Of a DNA stretch of 43,595 bases, positions 43,193 to 43,595 are shown one piece after another. The position numbers and the translations under genes are program-made. Source of the stretch: Deltaproteobacteria bacterium (GTDB lineage: Bacteria; Desulfobacterota; DSM-4660; Desulfatiglandales; B25-G16); NCBI GenBank assembly GCA_020351915.1, contig CP070673.1, positions 4,449,793 through 4,493,387 on the forward strand, written 5' to 3'. Position 1 is the stretch's first letter, and each line of letters begins with the position of its first letter. The notes beneath the pieces were generated by a model. That model did not search any database, was not told the DNA's origin, and saw only the letters and a program-made list of their open reading frames with translations.

Positions 43193-43242
43193 AGTTTCTC
43201 AATCACGAGCTTTTTGTTCTTTAACAATTCACTTACATCATT

Positions 43243-43258
43243 AGCAACGGTTATACCA
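43243..43258 (-). promoter_or_regulatory. Sigma-54 promoter of fliK-flgD-flgE
   Basis: TGGTATAACCGTTGCT on the minus strand; GG and GC have correct spacing, with two departures from TGGCAC in the -24 element. Consistent with the two other flagellar units. Confidence 0.65.
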
Positions 43259-43407
43259 AAACTCGTGTATAACTAATTTATCTATTATTCCAATATGTTA
43301 GAAAACCCGGTGAGATATGATGGAGGGGAGTGAATGCGTAAAATGAAATAATTTTCCTATGGAAAATGGGCATAAAAGGAAAATATTTCCCTGTCTGAGC
43401 AAAAACA

Positions 43408-43436
43408 TTGAATCTTGGAGTTTTTTGTGGTAGATA
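43408..43436 (+). promoter_or_regulatory. Possible sigma-70 promoter of the right-edge gene
   Basis: TTGAAT (43408-43413), a 17-base spacer and TAGATA (43431-43436), about 30 bases before the ATG at 43465. Confidence 0.3.
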
Positions 43437-43464
43437 ATTAAAAAACCCTGACACAGGAGACAGA

Positions 43465-43595
43465 ATGGCTATTGAGATTGGCAACAACTGGCCATTAATG
43501 CCTATTACCCCTCCAAAGCAGAATACCCTTCAGGAAAAACTGGCTGCTAGGCCTCCTTCACAGGATTCGCAAGATCCCGTTATGCGAGCTGAAAG
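43465..43595 (+). CDS. Unrecognised protein, cut by the right edge
   Basis: The first 43 codons of a gene divergent from fliK; AGGAGA stands 5-6 bases before the ATG. It opens MAIEIGNNWPLMPITPPKQN and goes on rich in Pro, Gln and Ala, suggesting a disordered start and no signal peptide. Too short to place in a family. Its position beside the flagellar locus is the only clue to its role. Confidence 0.5.
   Translation, partial: MAIEIGNNWPLMPITPPKQNTLQEKLAARPPSQDSQDPVMRAE

Overview
The window looks like a chromosome segment of a Gram-negative, peritrichous or polar flagellated, probably anaerobic bacterium. L-ring, P-ring and lipoprotein genes show an outer membrane. The gene order (fliK-flgD-flgE; motA-motB-motB-fliL-fliM-fliN-fliO-fliP-fliQ-fliR-flhB-flhA-flhF-flhG-fliA; flgF-flgG-flgA-flgH-flgI-flgJ-flgN-flgK-flgL-csrA-fliW), the stand-alone AICAR transformylase and the many short dispersed repeats fit Desulfobacterota (former Deltaproteobacteria). 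That placement is inference; no 16S or other marker is present.

Left part (1-13 kb, mostly + strand): the C-terminal two thirds of FeoB; a metallo-beta-lactamase-fold hydrolase behind a good sigma-70 promoter; an acetoacetate decarboxylase-like protein; two MFS transporters; on the minus strand a PA2779-like membrane protein, a PA2778-like C39 peptidase lipoprotein and a TPR lipoprotein; an FHA-GAF-histidine kinase with an eroded ATP-binding domain; tRNA-Pro(TGG) with encoded CCA; GTP cyclohydrolase FolE2; and a stand-alone AICAR transformylase.

Right part (13-43.2 kb, all minus strand): a large flagellar locus in three transcription units. Each has a recognisable sigma-54 (-24/-12) site: upstream of fliK (43243-43258), of motA (38976-38991) and of flgF (22317-22332). 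A sigma-28-like site sits upstream of flgN-flgK-flgL. The sigma-28 gene fliA lies in the motA unit. This reads as a sigma-54 then sigma-28 hierarchy, with FlhF/FlhG placing the organelle and FliW/CsrA giving post-transcriptional control. FliE/F/G/H/I/J, FlgB/C, FlgM, FliD, FliS and flagellin are not in the window. A divergent, unrecognised gene starts at the right edge.

Most unusual points: (i) second copies or partial paralogues of four flagellar proteins (MotB, FliL, FliK, FlhB C-terminus), with one MotB lacking the ion-binding Asp; (ii) a nested foldback element of about 486 bp wedged between flgL and csrA, with partial relatives elsewhere; (iii) a repeat family that fills gaps inside the flagellar operon and supplies the leader of fliR and flhA; (iv) FlhB with NPTT instead of NPTH next to a free FlhB-tail homologue; (v) a 34-bp perfect palindrome after flgE; (vi) no flgM at its common site. 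No CRISPR array, intact insertion sequence or defence system was seen.
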